DNA from: Owenweeksia sp.
Lineage (GTDB): Bacteria; Bacteroidota; Bacteroidia; Flavobacteriales; Schleiferiaceae
Reading direction: 5' to 3'
Assembly (NCBI GenBank): GCA_028285465.1
Contig: JANQPD010000023.1
Location: 111,536 to 175,535, forward strand
Length of the DNA stretch: 64,000 nucleotides
Shown: positions 10,108 through 17,892 of the stretch, in pieces
Numbering within the stretch: the first letter of the stretch is position 1
Layout: every line of letters starts with the position of its first letter
Position numbers and translations under genes: made by a program
The notes under the pieces: generated by a model
Databases searched by the model: none
The model's input: the letters and a program-made list of their open reading frames with translations, nothing else
Told to the model about the DNA's origin: nothing

Positions 10108-11088
10108 TTACTTACAATTGAGCTTTTGCAGGTGCAGTGTATTTGCCTGCCAATAATACTTCATGCCCATAGCCAGGGCAAGTTCCTCAATAGCCTCTTT
10201 TTGGGTTTGCTGGTAAAAGCTTCCGCTAAAGCGACAGTATACCTCTGCCTCCAGTTCATGTACATCCAGGTTGAACCCATAATAATCCTGTAATGCGGCT
10301 AATACATTGAATAATGACTCGTTCTCAAATGTATAAGATCCGGTTAACCAGGCATCAGGGTTTTTAGTTTCCGTAAAGGCCTTGCGCAATGTGTTGTGCT
10401 CAAACGTAGCCGCTTGTCCGGGGCTTAGCAATAGCGTATCCTGCCCGTTGTTTGCCCAGTAAGCCACTTTTCCTTCGCTAAGCACAATGCTGTTTTCCGT
10501 TTCGCTGGCCCGTAACCTGAAAGCCGTTCCAAGTACCCTTGTGGTGGTTTTGGGACCAAATACTTCAAAAGGTTTTTCCGGGTTCTTCGCTACTTGAAAA
10601 AGGGCTTCTCCTTCCAGGGAAAGCGTTCGGCCGAACCAATTAAAAGTGCGGGGAACGCTAAGCCGGGTATTTTCCGATAGCATCAATTCGGAACCATCTC
10701 CCAGGTGTACAAGCAAACGTTCATGGGCTGCCGTTTTATATTGGGTACTGCCGCTAAACCATAAGGAGGAAATGCCTACGCTCAATAAGAGGAGTACAGC
10801 TGCAGCATAGCGCCAAATTACTTTCCCGGAGCGGGGTGCTTCACGGTGTTTTTGCATGTTGATATCTGAGAAATGACGCTGTTGAAAGCGTTCCCATTGT
10901 GCCTCTACATCTATTTTATAGCGTAGAGGATTTTCGCTGTTTTGCCAAATACGTTGCACTCTGTCAAAGGCATGCTTATGAGCGGGATCCTCAGCAAGCC
11001 AATCCTGCAAAGCCGCTTCATCGGCACCTGAGCTTTGTTTGCTCAGGTGCCTGATGATCAGCGTTAGTATGTGGTCCGGAAGGTGCAT
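10108..11088 (-). CDS. FecR family anti-sigma factor
   Basis: A 326-residue single-pass inner membrane protein. The cytoplasmic N-terminus (1-89) would bind the sigma factor, one transmembrane helix spans about 90-111 (RYAAAVLLLLSVGISSLWF), the FecR domain covers about 120-215 (GDGSELMLSENTRL, LSLEGEALFQV, RVLGTAFRL), and a DUF4974-type C-terminal domain at about 245-320 (SLFNVLAALQDYYGFNL) is expected to contact the STN domain of the receptor. It sits between the small lipoprotein gene and the STN receptor gene, with 1-2 nt gaps on both sides, so the signalling parts are made together. Confidence 0.93.
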   Translation of the reverse strand: MHLPDHILTLIIRHLSKQSSGADEAALQDWLAEDPAHKHAFDRVQRIWQNSENPLRYKIDVEAQWERFQQRHFSDINMQKHREAPRSGKVIWRYAAAVLLLLSVGISSLWFSGSTQYKTAAHERLLVHLGDGSELMLSENTRLSVPRTFNWFGRTLSLEGEALFQVAKNPEKPFEVFGPKTTTRVLGTAFRLRASETENSIVLSEGKVAYWANNGQDTLLLSPGQAATFEHNTLRKAFTETKNPDAWLTGSYTFENESLFNVLAALQDYYGFNLDVHELEAEVYCRFSGSFYQQTQKEAIEELALAMGMKYYWQANTLHLQKLNCK

Positions 11089-11089
11089 T

Positions 11090-11515
11090 TTATCTGTTCA
11101 TGAAAATGCGAGTGGTTACATAGATGCCGTTAACACCACCCATTTCCTCGTATTCAAGGCTTTCTATGTCAAAGTTGCTTTCGTCAAGTCTTAGAATGGT
11201 AAAGCAAAGCTCATCTATAACTATTTGATTGCCATTAAGCATATAGGAAGAAGTATCGGACTCATCTCCGGGAAAGTCTGTTACTACCGTATTGTCGTTG
11301 TAAAAAGTAGCCACACCGACCATCTGTTCCGTACTGTCTGCCACAACCGTATCATTCACCTCTACTGTATAGCGTGTAGACTCAAAATTCCAGCTGCTTT
11401 GTTTAAGCAGTTGAGCATAGGTTTTGGAGGGAACCGGGTCTTGATCGTTTTCCTTGTTGCATGAAGATAAGATTACCATCAGGGCCAGGGCGATTGAAGA
11501 ACTAAGTTTTTTCAT
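11090..11515 (-). CDS. Small lipoprotein, lipocalin-like
   Basis: A 141-residue protein with a signal peptide and lipobox (VILSSC, Cys near residue 19) followed by a beta-rich stretch (SSWNFESTRYTVEV, ATFYNDNTVVTDF, YMLNGNQIVIDEL) that resembles the small lipocalin-like lipoproteins of this phylum; that family call is tentative. It lies between the sigma factor gene and fecR, where one normally finds no gene, and it is 1 nt from fecR. It may be co-regulated cargo or an accessory of the uptake system; I cannot assign a function. Confidence 0.7.
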   Translation of the reverse strand: MKKLSSSIALALMVILSSCNKENDQDPVPSKTYAQLLKQSSWNFESTRYTVEVNDTVVADSTEQMVGVATFYNDNTVVTDFPGDESDTSSYMLNGNQIVIDELCFTILRLDESNFDIESLEYEEMGGVNGIYVTTRIFMNR

Positions 11516-11590
11516 TTTTACGTTTTTGTTTTGGGTTTATACTTTCAATACATCCCTATGACAACTATACCCCCTGGGCACACGTACGCA

Positions 11591-12148
11591 TCAATGAAAA
11601 TTTTCTAAAAAAAATTCTATAATCATGATTTTCAAAGCATTGCGAAGTATCCTTAACGCTTTAGATATGTGTGTTTCTACGGTGCGTTTGCTGATGCCCA
11701 GGCGATCGGCTATCTCCTGGTTGCTTAAATGCTCTACACGGCTCATCTTAAAAACGCGGCTACATTCCGGAGGCAGTTCATCTACAAGACGGTGTATACG
11801 TGCTTCCAGCTCAGCATATTCCACCCAATCACTTTCATCGGCTTCAGGCTTGTCTTGCTTTATAGCGGTGTGATGACGGCTCTTAACGGCTTCATGCTTG
11901 AGTATATTCAGGCTGCGGTTTCCAACACTTTTGTATAAAAAGGATTTCAGGCTCTCGCTGATAAGCAGATTTTCCCGGTTCTCGTAAAGGTAAGTGAATA
12001 CTTCCTGTACCACATCCTGGGCGCTGTCTATATCTCCCAGGTACTTATTGGCATAGAAACTCAAAGGTTCAAAGTAGGTAAAGAAGAGGGCTTTGAAGGC
12101 TTCTTCATCTCCCTCTTTTATGCCCTGTAAAAGTGTTTGTTCTTGCAA
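11591..12148 (-). CDS. RNA polymerase ECF sigma factor, Bacteroidota FecI-like
   Basis: A 185-residue ECF sigma factor. Region 2 spans about 10-80 (DEEAFKALFFTYF, DIDSAQDVVQEVF) and binds core polymerase and the -10 element; region 4 spans about 118-170 with the helix-turn-helix LSNQEIADRLGISKRTVE. With FecR and the STN receptor next to it, it forms a classic ligand-to-transcription relay: ligand bound at the outer membrane frees the sigma factor to transcribe its targets. The start is TTG at 12148; it lies about 20 nt downstream of a good -7 element at 12169-12176, which rules out longer upstream starts. No downstream ATG would retain region 2. Confidence 0.93.
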   Translation of the reverse strand: MQEQTLLQGIKEGDEEAFKALFFTYFEPLSFYANKYLGDIDSAQDVVQEVFTYLYENRENLLISESLKSFLYKSVGNRSLNILKHEAVKSRHHTAIKQDKPEADESDWVEYAELEARIHRLVDELPPECSRVFKMSRVEHLSNQEIADRLGISKRTVETHISKALRILRNALKIMIIEFFLENFH

Positions 12149-12168
12149 CGCGTATCAGCTAGTGGTGT

Positions 12169-12176
12169 CAAAGATA
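12169..12176 (-). promoter_or_regulatory. -7 promoter element of the sigma factor gene
   Basis: TATCTTTG on the minus strand fits the Bacteroidota -7 consensus TAnnTTTG. It predicts a transcript start only about 15 nt before the TTG start of the sigma gene. I see no clear -33 TTTG at the right spacing. Confidence 0.55.
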
Positions 12177-12242
12177 TGTTCTTCTCGTTAATGCGCCCGG
12201 CTTTGCTACCCTTGCGGCTTTTCTCAAAAAAGATCATGTGAA

Positions 12243-12500
12243 AACGAAGCATACAATATAGGAAAGGAGGTAAAACACATTTTGCCGGAAAATGAATTCC
12301 CGCTGATCGCAAGTGCAGACCTCAGCAAGCTAGGGGAGCCATAGCGGGCATTGAAGCGGCTTTCCCGGATAAAATGCATGGGCGTGGTCTGGATCGATGC
12401 CCATATCGATCTGTGCTCGCCTTATTTGAGCTCCGGCAATCACAGCCCTTTCGTTAAATGGCGGAGACTGAAGGTATAACCATGGCCATCACAAAGCATA
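12243..12500 (+). pseudogene. Decayed arginase fragment (remnant of a tandem copy)
   Basis: One forward frame reads IGKEVKHILPENEFPLIASAD across about 12260-12320, aligning with residues around IGQELKDGAFPVVFSGDHS of the intact arginase next door. After a stop and a frame change, the sequence reads AGIEAAFPDKMHG and then GVVWIDAHIDLCSPY and SSGN (about 12340-12440), matching the intact AYPESRLGVVWIDAHADLHSPY block that holds metal ligands. The first metal-binding GDHS motif is degraded to SADLS, and the order and spacing of the blocks equal those of the real gene. No N-terminal third or C-terminal half is recognisable. The copy is diverged, so it is either an old duplicate or the remains of a different arginase-family gene. 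Confidence 0.8.
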
Positions 12501-12568
12501 AGCAGGTATTTTGTTTGGGCCAAATACGCAGAAGTAATGGTGCCCTTTTCAGTTAGAGAGGGTTCAGC

Positions 12569-12576
12569 TACATTTG
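12569..12576 (+). promoter_or_regulatory. -7 promoter element of the arginase-argS unit
   Basis: TACATTTG fits TAnnTTTG, with a T-rich TTTTC about 19 nt upstream in the -33 position. The implied transcript start (about 12583) lies before the ATG at 12595 and after the ATG at 12574, so it favours 12595 as the arginase start. Confidence 0.5.
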
Positions 12577-12594
12577 CAGCATAAATCTGAATTT

Positions 12595-13548
12595 ATGGCT
12601 AAATATATCAGCTACATAAGCATGATGTCAGAACTAGGAGCAGGCACCAGGGGAGCAAGCTTAGGCTTTGACGCTTTGCGGATGGCTAGCTATGATATCG
12701 ACCGGAAGTTTTTCGATCGCTATGATATCAAGCGCATTAAGGATTTCAACGAATTCCTTTTTATGGATTATACAGATGAGTCTGCCAAGCGCATTGATAG
12801 TATATCACTAACCTATAAATATATCGATGAGGAAATTGGACAAGAGTTAAAGGACGGAGCATTTCCAGTAGTTTTTTCAGGAGATCACAGCAATGCGGCA
12901 GGAACCATCTGGGCTATTAAAAATGCGTACCCCGAAAGTAGGTTAGGAGTGGTTTGGATAGATGCCCACGCTGATTTACATTCTCCCTACACTTCCCCTT
13001 CCGGAAACGTGCACGGTATGCCTTTGGCAATATCTATTGGAGAAGATAACCTTGAATATCAAATCAATGACCCCCACCCGGAGACGGTCGGTATCTGGAA
13101 CGCTGTAAAAGGAAAAGCCCCCCGGCTTAGACCATCGGATATATTTTTTATATCGGTTCGTGATACAGAGGAAGCCGAGGACCATCTGATGAAAAAATAC
13201 TATATCCCTAATGTTAAAACTGCCGGAGTACGCAGACTAGGCGCTTCGGAAGTGGCGGGCAGGGCATTAAAGCATTTGAAGGATTGCGACCTGATTTATG
13301 TTTCTTTTGATGTGGATAGTCTGGATCCTTCTATTAGCCGCGGTACAGGTACACCAGTTCCCGCAGGTCTTACCGTAGAAGAAGCCCGGGATATCATTCT
13401 CAAACTTTTAGAAAGCAATAAAGTTTGCTGTTTTGAAACCACCGAGATCAACCCTTTGCTTTGTGATAAAGGAAATGCCATGGCTGAAGCTGCTTTTGAG
13501 GTGATCAAACCCGTTATTGAAAAAATAGAACAGAATTTTGAAAAATGA
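12595..13548 (+). CDS. Arginase/agmatinase family hydrolase, probable arginase
   Basis: A 317-residue ureohydrolase, expected to split arginine to ornithine and urea with two Mn ions. The metal-binding motifs are present in order: SGDHS, DAHADLH, and SFDVDSLDPS, and the SGNVHGMPLA segment is typical of true arginases rather than agmatinases. The closing ETTEINP motif is also in place. An ATG exists 7 codons upstream (12574), but the promoter position and the conserved N-terminus MAKYISYISMMSELGAG favour 12595. The gene overlaps argS by 11 nt, so an arginine-degrading enzyme and the arginine-charging enzyme share a message. A decayed copy of the same family lies immediately upstream. Confidence 0.85.
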   Translation: MAKYISYISMMSELGAGTRGASLGFDALRMASYDIDRKFFDRYDIKRIKDFNEFLFMDYTDESAKRIDSISLTYKYIDEEIGQELKDGAFPVVFSGDHSNAAGTIWAIKNAYPESRLGVVWIDAHADLHSPYTSPSGNVHGMPLAISIGEDNLEYQINDPHPETVGIWNAVKGKAPRLRPSDIFFISVRDTEEAEDHLMKKYYIPNVKTAGVRRLGASEVAGRALKHLKDCDLIYVSFDVDSLDPSISRGTGTPVPAGLTVEEARDIILKLLESNKVCCFETTEINPLLCDKGNAMAEAAFEVIKPVIEKIEQNFEK

Positions 13549-15334
13549 TTTACGGCTTGTTCTGCGCCAATTTATTGCAGCGGCCCTAAAAAACCTTTAC
13601 AACATACAGGGGGAAGAAATAGACCTGCAGGATACCCGTAAAGAATTTGAAGGTGATCTGACGCTGGTGGTTTTTCCCTATCTCAAAGCCAGTCGTAAGA
13701 AACCGGAAGACACAGCCCGGGAGATAGGTGCATATCTACAAAAGGAAGTGAAAGAAGTATCGTCCTATAACGTAATCAAAGGCTTCTTGAATATCTCTTT
13801 TTCAGATAGCTATTGGATAAATAAATTGCAAGATATCGCCAAAGCGGATCATTACGGTATTGCGCCTGAGGGTAAAGAAACCATTATGGTGGAATACTCT
13901 TCACCCAATACCAATAAACCCCTGCATTTAGGGCACATTCGCAACAACCTTTTGGGGTATTCCGTGGCAGAACTGTTGAAAGCCAACGGCAAAAAAGTGA
14001 TCAAAGCACAGATCATTAACGACAGGGGCATACACATCTGCAAGAGCATGCTGGCCTGGCAGAAGTTTGGAAACGGGGAGACTCCTGAATCCAGCGGAAT
14101 GAAGGGAGATAAGCTCGTAGGCAAGTATTATGTGGAATTTGACAAGCAATATAAAATGCAGGTCAAAGAACGCATGACACAGGGTAAGCCGGAGAAAGAG
14201 GCCGAGGAAGAAGCCCCCTTGCTCGTAGAAGCACGGCAGATGCTGAAGAGATGGGAACAGGGAGATGCCGAAACCGTAAAGCTTTGGGAAAAAATGAATG
14301 CCTGGGTATACGATGGCTTTGAAAAGACGTATACACGCCTCGGGGTGGATTTTGATAAGTACTACTACGAGAGTGAGACCTACCTCCTGGGGAAAAAAGT
14401 AGTGCAGGAAGGCCTGGAAAAAGGCGTTTTTTACAAAAAGGAAGATGGCTCAGTATGGGTGGACCTTACCGGGGAGGGGCTGGATCATAAACTTTTATTG
14501 CGCAGTGACGGCACCAGCGTATACATGACCCAGGATATCGGTACCGCCATACAGCGGTTTGAGGATTTTGAGGCGCAAAACCTCAACGGGATGATCTATA
14601 CGGTGGGTAACGAGCAGGATTACCACTTTAAAGTACTCTTTATCATCTTAGACAAATTAGGGTATTCCTGGGCAAAAAACCTCTATCATCTGTCCTATGG
14701 TATGGTCGACCTTCCTACGGGAAAGATGAAATCCCGCGAAGGCACTGTAGTTGATGCGGACGACCTGATGGATGAAATGGATGAAACTGCCCGTAAGATA
14801 TCGGAAGAACTGGGAAAAACAGAGGGACTTAGCCCGGAAGAAAAACGGGCGCTTCATCATATGGTAGGCATGGGAGCGCTCAAGTATTACATGCTTAAAG
14901 TAGATCCACGTAAGCGCATGCTGTTCAATCCCGAGGAATCCGTAGATTTTCAGGGGAATACAGGACCCTTTATACAGTATACGCATGCGCGGATCAAGAG
15001 TTTGTTGCGTAAGGGGATGCACATAGCAAGCGAAGATGTTTCAAAGGTCACCGAATACGAAGCTTTACAAACAAGTGAGCAGGCTGTGGTTAAGCAGCTT
15101 GCCCTGTTCCCCGCAACCGTAGAAAGTGCGGCTAGTGAATACAGCCCTTCCATTATTGCAGCCTATATTTATGATTTGGTTAAACTGTACAATGCCCTTT
15201 ATCAACAACTTCCCATTTTGACAGACGAAAATACCAAGGCAGTCGCCTTTCGTTTGGTCCTTTCCAGAGTTACAGCAGATGTAATAGAAAAAGGGATGGG
15301 ATTATTAGGTATTGCCGTACCGGAACGCATGTGA
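13538..15334 (+). CDS. argS: Arginyl-tRNA synthetase
   Basis: A 598-residue class I aminoacyl-tRNA synthetase that charges tRNA-Arg. The N-terminal additional domain is residues 1-110; the HIGH-type signature appears in SSPNTNKPLHLGHIRNN, the KMSKS-like loop in DLPTGKMKSREGTVVDADD, and the C-terminal DALR anticodon-binding domain in the last 120 residues, ending in a GLLGIAVPERM segment common to ArgS. The start is TTG at 13538, inside the end of the arginase gene; no ATG fits, because the first in-frame residues (KNDLRLVLRQF) already belong to the conserved N-terminal helix. Translational coupling to arginase is likely. Confidence 0.95.
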   Translation: MKNDLRLVLRQFIAAALKNLYNIQGEEIDLQDTRKEFEGDLTLVVFPYLKASRKKPEDTAREIGAYLQKEVKEVSSYNVIKGFLNISFSDSYWINKLQDIAKADHYGIAPEGKETIMVEYSSPNTNKPLHLGHIRNNLLGYSVAELLKANGKKVIKAQIINDRGIHICKSMLAWQKFGNGETPESSGMKGDKLVGKYYVEFDKQYKMQVKERMTQGKPEKEAEEEAPLLVEARQMLKRWEQGDAETVKLWEKMNAWVYDGFEKTYTRLGVDFDKYYYESETYLLGKKVVQEGLEKGVFYKKEDGSVWVDLTGEGLDHKLLLRSDGTSVYMTQDIGTAIQRFEDFEAQNLNGMIYTVGNEQDYHFKVLFIILDKLGYSWAKNLYHLSYGMVDLPTGKMKSREGTVVDADDLMDEMDETARKISEELGKTEGLSPEEKRALHHMVGMGALKYYMLKVDPRKRMLFNPEESVDFQGNTGPFIQYTHARIKSLLRKGMHIASEDVSKVTEYEALQTSEQAVVKQLALFPATVESAASEYSPSIIAAYIYDLVKLYNALYQQLPILTDENTKAVAFRLVLSRVTADVIEKGMGLLGIAVPERM

Positions 15335-15687
15335 TTTTTCCGATATGGGAAAATGAATTGTTTTTCATGTAAGAGGCTGTGTTTTCAGGTAATCAAAATG
15401 TTTAGTTTTCTCTTAGCCTTACATTAAGAGGCATGCTTGTTTAATATTGCAAATCAGTAATTTACCTATTGGTAAATGCTTTGTTAGATCTCATGTTTAA
15501 ATCATTATTTGAGTGATTTTCAAGGGCTCTGTGCCTAAATTTTCCTAACGCAAAAAGGCTGTTGGGTTACATTAATAATTGTTAATGAACTAGTTACGTT
15601 TCAGTAACTGCTTCGCCTGTCAATTTCTGCAAATTCGTACCCGAAACCGGTTTCAGAAAATTCTATTTAACAATTTAAAAACAAGCC
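15335..15687 (+). other. Intergenic region with two inverted repeats upstream of a secreted-protein gene
   Basis: No gene is visible in these 353 nt. Close to the downstream start lie an inverted repeat AGTTAC-n6-GTAACT (15592-15609) and a perfect 12-bp palindrome GAAACCGGTTTC (15643-15654), either of which could be an operator. The nearest promoter-like match is TACGTTTC inside the first repeat, one base off the -7 consensus. I see no strong terminator after argS. Confidence 0.4.
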
Positions 15688-17814
15688 ATGAAACGTTTGA
15701 AAATTTTTTCTACTCTATTTACGGCAGCTTTAACGAGCTTGTCGGTGGGTCTTATGGCCCAATGCCCCGGAACTCTAGTGGTAAATGAGATCTCTAACGG
15801 ACCTGATGGTACCAAGGAATTTGTAGAGCTTATAGCGGCCTCTACGGATGAGCCTGCTTGTGGAGGTGACTTTGACACTGTGGATGTGAGAAGTTGGATC
15901 ATTGACGACAACAACGGTCTTTTCTCCGGTGGAGCAGCTTTTAATGGCCTTGGGATTTCTCAAGGGCACTACAGGTTGGCCAATGACCCTATCTGGCAAA
16001 ACTTTCCCACGGGTAAATTGATCGTACTTTTTAACTTCAGTGATTTTGATTCAACGGTGGTTCCTTTCACTATTGCTGCAGGAAACATCCTGACAGGTGG
16101 CTTCCTGGATACTGATTCTGCCATTTATGTAGCGGTTGGTATTTCTCCTTTGATCATCAAGTTTACAGCTACACCTGTGGCTAGCGGATTGGGAGGAGAC
16201 CCTAATTATTGTACCAGCAACAACAACCAGGATCCTGCCAACAACTACACAGGTATGTCCCTGAGAAATTCATGTGAAGGAGATGGCATTCAGGTAAGGT
16301 GTCCCGGCTGTTCTCCCGAGCAAGGTTTAGGTGAGCCTAGCTGGTTCCACGGGTTCTCTTATGGTTTTGACAACGATAGCAGAACCAACCCGAACCCTAA
16401 CTTCATCAACGCGGCTCATTTAGACTTTGATACGGTAGGTGGTGCAGATACTTTGTGCGGTCAAATGCGCACTTTCTTCCTGAATCAAGGTACTACTACT
16501 GATGCTCCGGGTGTAGATACCAACTGGTCATTTGGTCTCTATGGTACTGTATCTACTCCTGGTGCCCCTAACAGTGCAGCCAATGCTACATTCATTTCAA
16601 ACGTATCTACGTTTGCTGTGCAGTATTCTGCTTGTCCCCAACCTACAAGCCCTAATGTAGGTACAGGTGTGTTGGTAGTAACCGAAGTATCCAACGGGTT
16701 TGGTGGCAGTTGTGAGTATGTGGAGTTAGTGGTAGCCCCCTGCGGAACGAACAGCCAGTATGTAGACATCCGTGGCTGGATCCTGGATGACAACAATGGT
16801 GATTTTAGCGTACCCAGAGGCGCAGGAAGTGGTAAAGCCATCACTTCGGGCCACCTGAGGCTGGCATTCAATGATACCTGGGATAGTGTAAGGACAGGGA
16901 GTATTATCGTATTGTTCAACAATGCCAGCGGGCAAAACTGCTACAACTTCCCTACGGATAAAAGCACCATTCCGGATACCATTAATGGTACGCCTGTATA
17001 CTGGGAACCTGTTGGAGGTAGCGTAGTAAACAACAACATAGAAAGCGCAGGTTCAAGGCCCAGCTCTTCTAATGGAAATTACTGCCCGGCTTCTTATACT
17101 GCTCCGGCATCGTCCTGGACAGGAAGAGTTGGCTTGAGCAACTCCGGAGATGCTTTCCAGGTACGTTGCCCTGGCTGTAATGACGTACAAACTGGAGAGC
17201 CTGCTTTCTATCACGGCTTTGGATACGGCCGAGCTACCAACTGGTTTACCATTGCCAGTGGTACTTCAGACCTTGGTGGCCCCGTATTTAACACCAATTC
17301 CAGCAATACGCGCATTAAGTATGTTTTTGATGGCTCTACAACTACTCCTTTTGACATAAGCAATGTAACCAATTGGGACCGCCTTGCTGCTGATTCTTTA
17401 GGTGTGATTACTACTGCAGGTAGGGTAGCAGGTAACTTTATTCCTTTTGTTGGTGCCGGTGCATTTGCCAATTTCTGGCCATGTTGTGCAGAAGGAAGCC
17501 AGGCTTCGGTTTTCCAGGGAGGAAACAGCGATAGCAAGTCTTCTACCCAGGCGAAAGGCTTTGCCTTGGGTACTGATATTGTAAGAGGTGTTTATCCTAA
17601 CCCCACTACAGACGTGCTGAATGTAGATTTGAATTTCGAAGGAAATGCAGAATTAAGGCTGCTTGATATCAACGGTAAGGTGATCCTTAACCGTGCACTT
17701 ACGCAAGACGATTTGCGCATAAGCCTTGATGTAAGCGAGCTTCCTGCGGGAATCTACATTTACCAGGTAAATGCTGACAGCGGAACTGCTTCAGGTAAAG
17801 TGATCATAGAGTAA
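15688..17814 (+). CDS. Secreted protein with two lamin-tail-like modules and T9SS type A tail
   Basis: A 708-residue secreted protein. Signal peptide is residues 1-25 (cleavage after LMAQ). It then has two copies of one module, starting at about residue 27 (TLVVNEISNGPDGTKEFVEL) and about 328 (LVVTEVSNGFGGSCEYVELV); both run through SWIIDDNNG or GWILDDNNG, a conserved CPGC pair (VRCPGCSPE, VRCPGCNDV) and a HGF.YG block. The modules resemble the lamin tail domain, an Ig-like fold. The end (about 635-708; YPNPTTDVLNV, LDINGKVI, PAGIYIYQV, GKVIIE) is a T9SS type A sorting domain, so the protein should be exported and anchored or released by the Por system. Function is unknown; its neighbours are of the same class. 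Confidence 0.87.
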   Translation: MKRLKIFSTLFTAALTSLSVGLMAQCPGTLVVNEISNGPDGTKEFVELIAASTDEPACGGDFDTVDVRSWIIDDNNGLFSGGAAFNGLGISQGHYRLANDPIWQNFPTGKLIVLFNFSDFDSTVVPFTIAAGNILTGGFLDTDSAIYVAVGISPLIIKFTATPVASGLGGDPNYCTSNNNQDPANNYTGMSLRNSCEGDGIQVRCPGCSPEQGLGEPSWFHGFSYGFDNDSRTNPNPNFINAAHLDFDTVGGADTLCGQMRTFFLNQGTTTDAPGVDTNWSFGLYGTVSTPGAPNSAANATFISNVSTFAVQYSACPQPTSPNVGTGVLVVTEVSNGFGGSCEYVELVVAPCGTNSQYVDIRGWILDDNNGDFSVPRGAGSGKAITSGHLRLAFNDTWDSVRTGSIIVLFNNASGQNCYNFPTDKSTIPDTINGTPVYWEPVGGSVVNNNIESAGSRPSSSNGNYCPASYTAPASSWTGRVGLSNSGDAFQVRCPGCNDVQTGEPAFYHGFGYGRATNWFTIASGTSDLGGPVFNTNSSNTRIKYVFDGSTTTPFDISNVTNWDRLAADSLGVITTAGRVAGNFIPFVGAGAFANFWPCCAEGSQASVFQGGNSDSKSSTQAKGFALGTDIVRGVYPNPTTDVLNVDLNFEGNAELRLLDINGKVILNRALTQDDLRISLDVSELPAGIYIYQVNADSGTASGKVIIE

Positions 17815-17833
17815 TCATTGACCCTATAGTTTT

Positions 17834-17863
17834 AAAGCCGGTGCCTACGGGCATCGGCTTTTC
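17834..17863 (+). terminator. Rho-independent terminator after the 708-residue secreted protein gene
   Basis: An 11-bp stem (AAGCCGGTGCC with GGCATCGGCTT, one G-U pair) with a TACG loop and a following TTTTC run, 20 nt after the stop codon. Confidence 0.85.
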
Positions 17864-17892
17864 TTATTTACCAATTTCTCAAAGCAAACAAC

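Noticed and set aside
12118..12312. Minus-strand open frame of 64 codons ahead of the sigma factor gene
   Set aside because: It overlaps the sigma gene's promoter and the arginase remnant and has no protein-like features.
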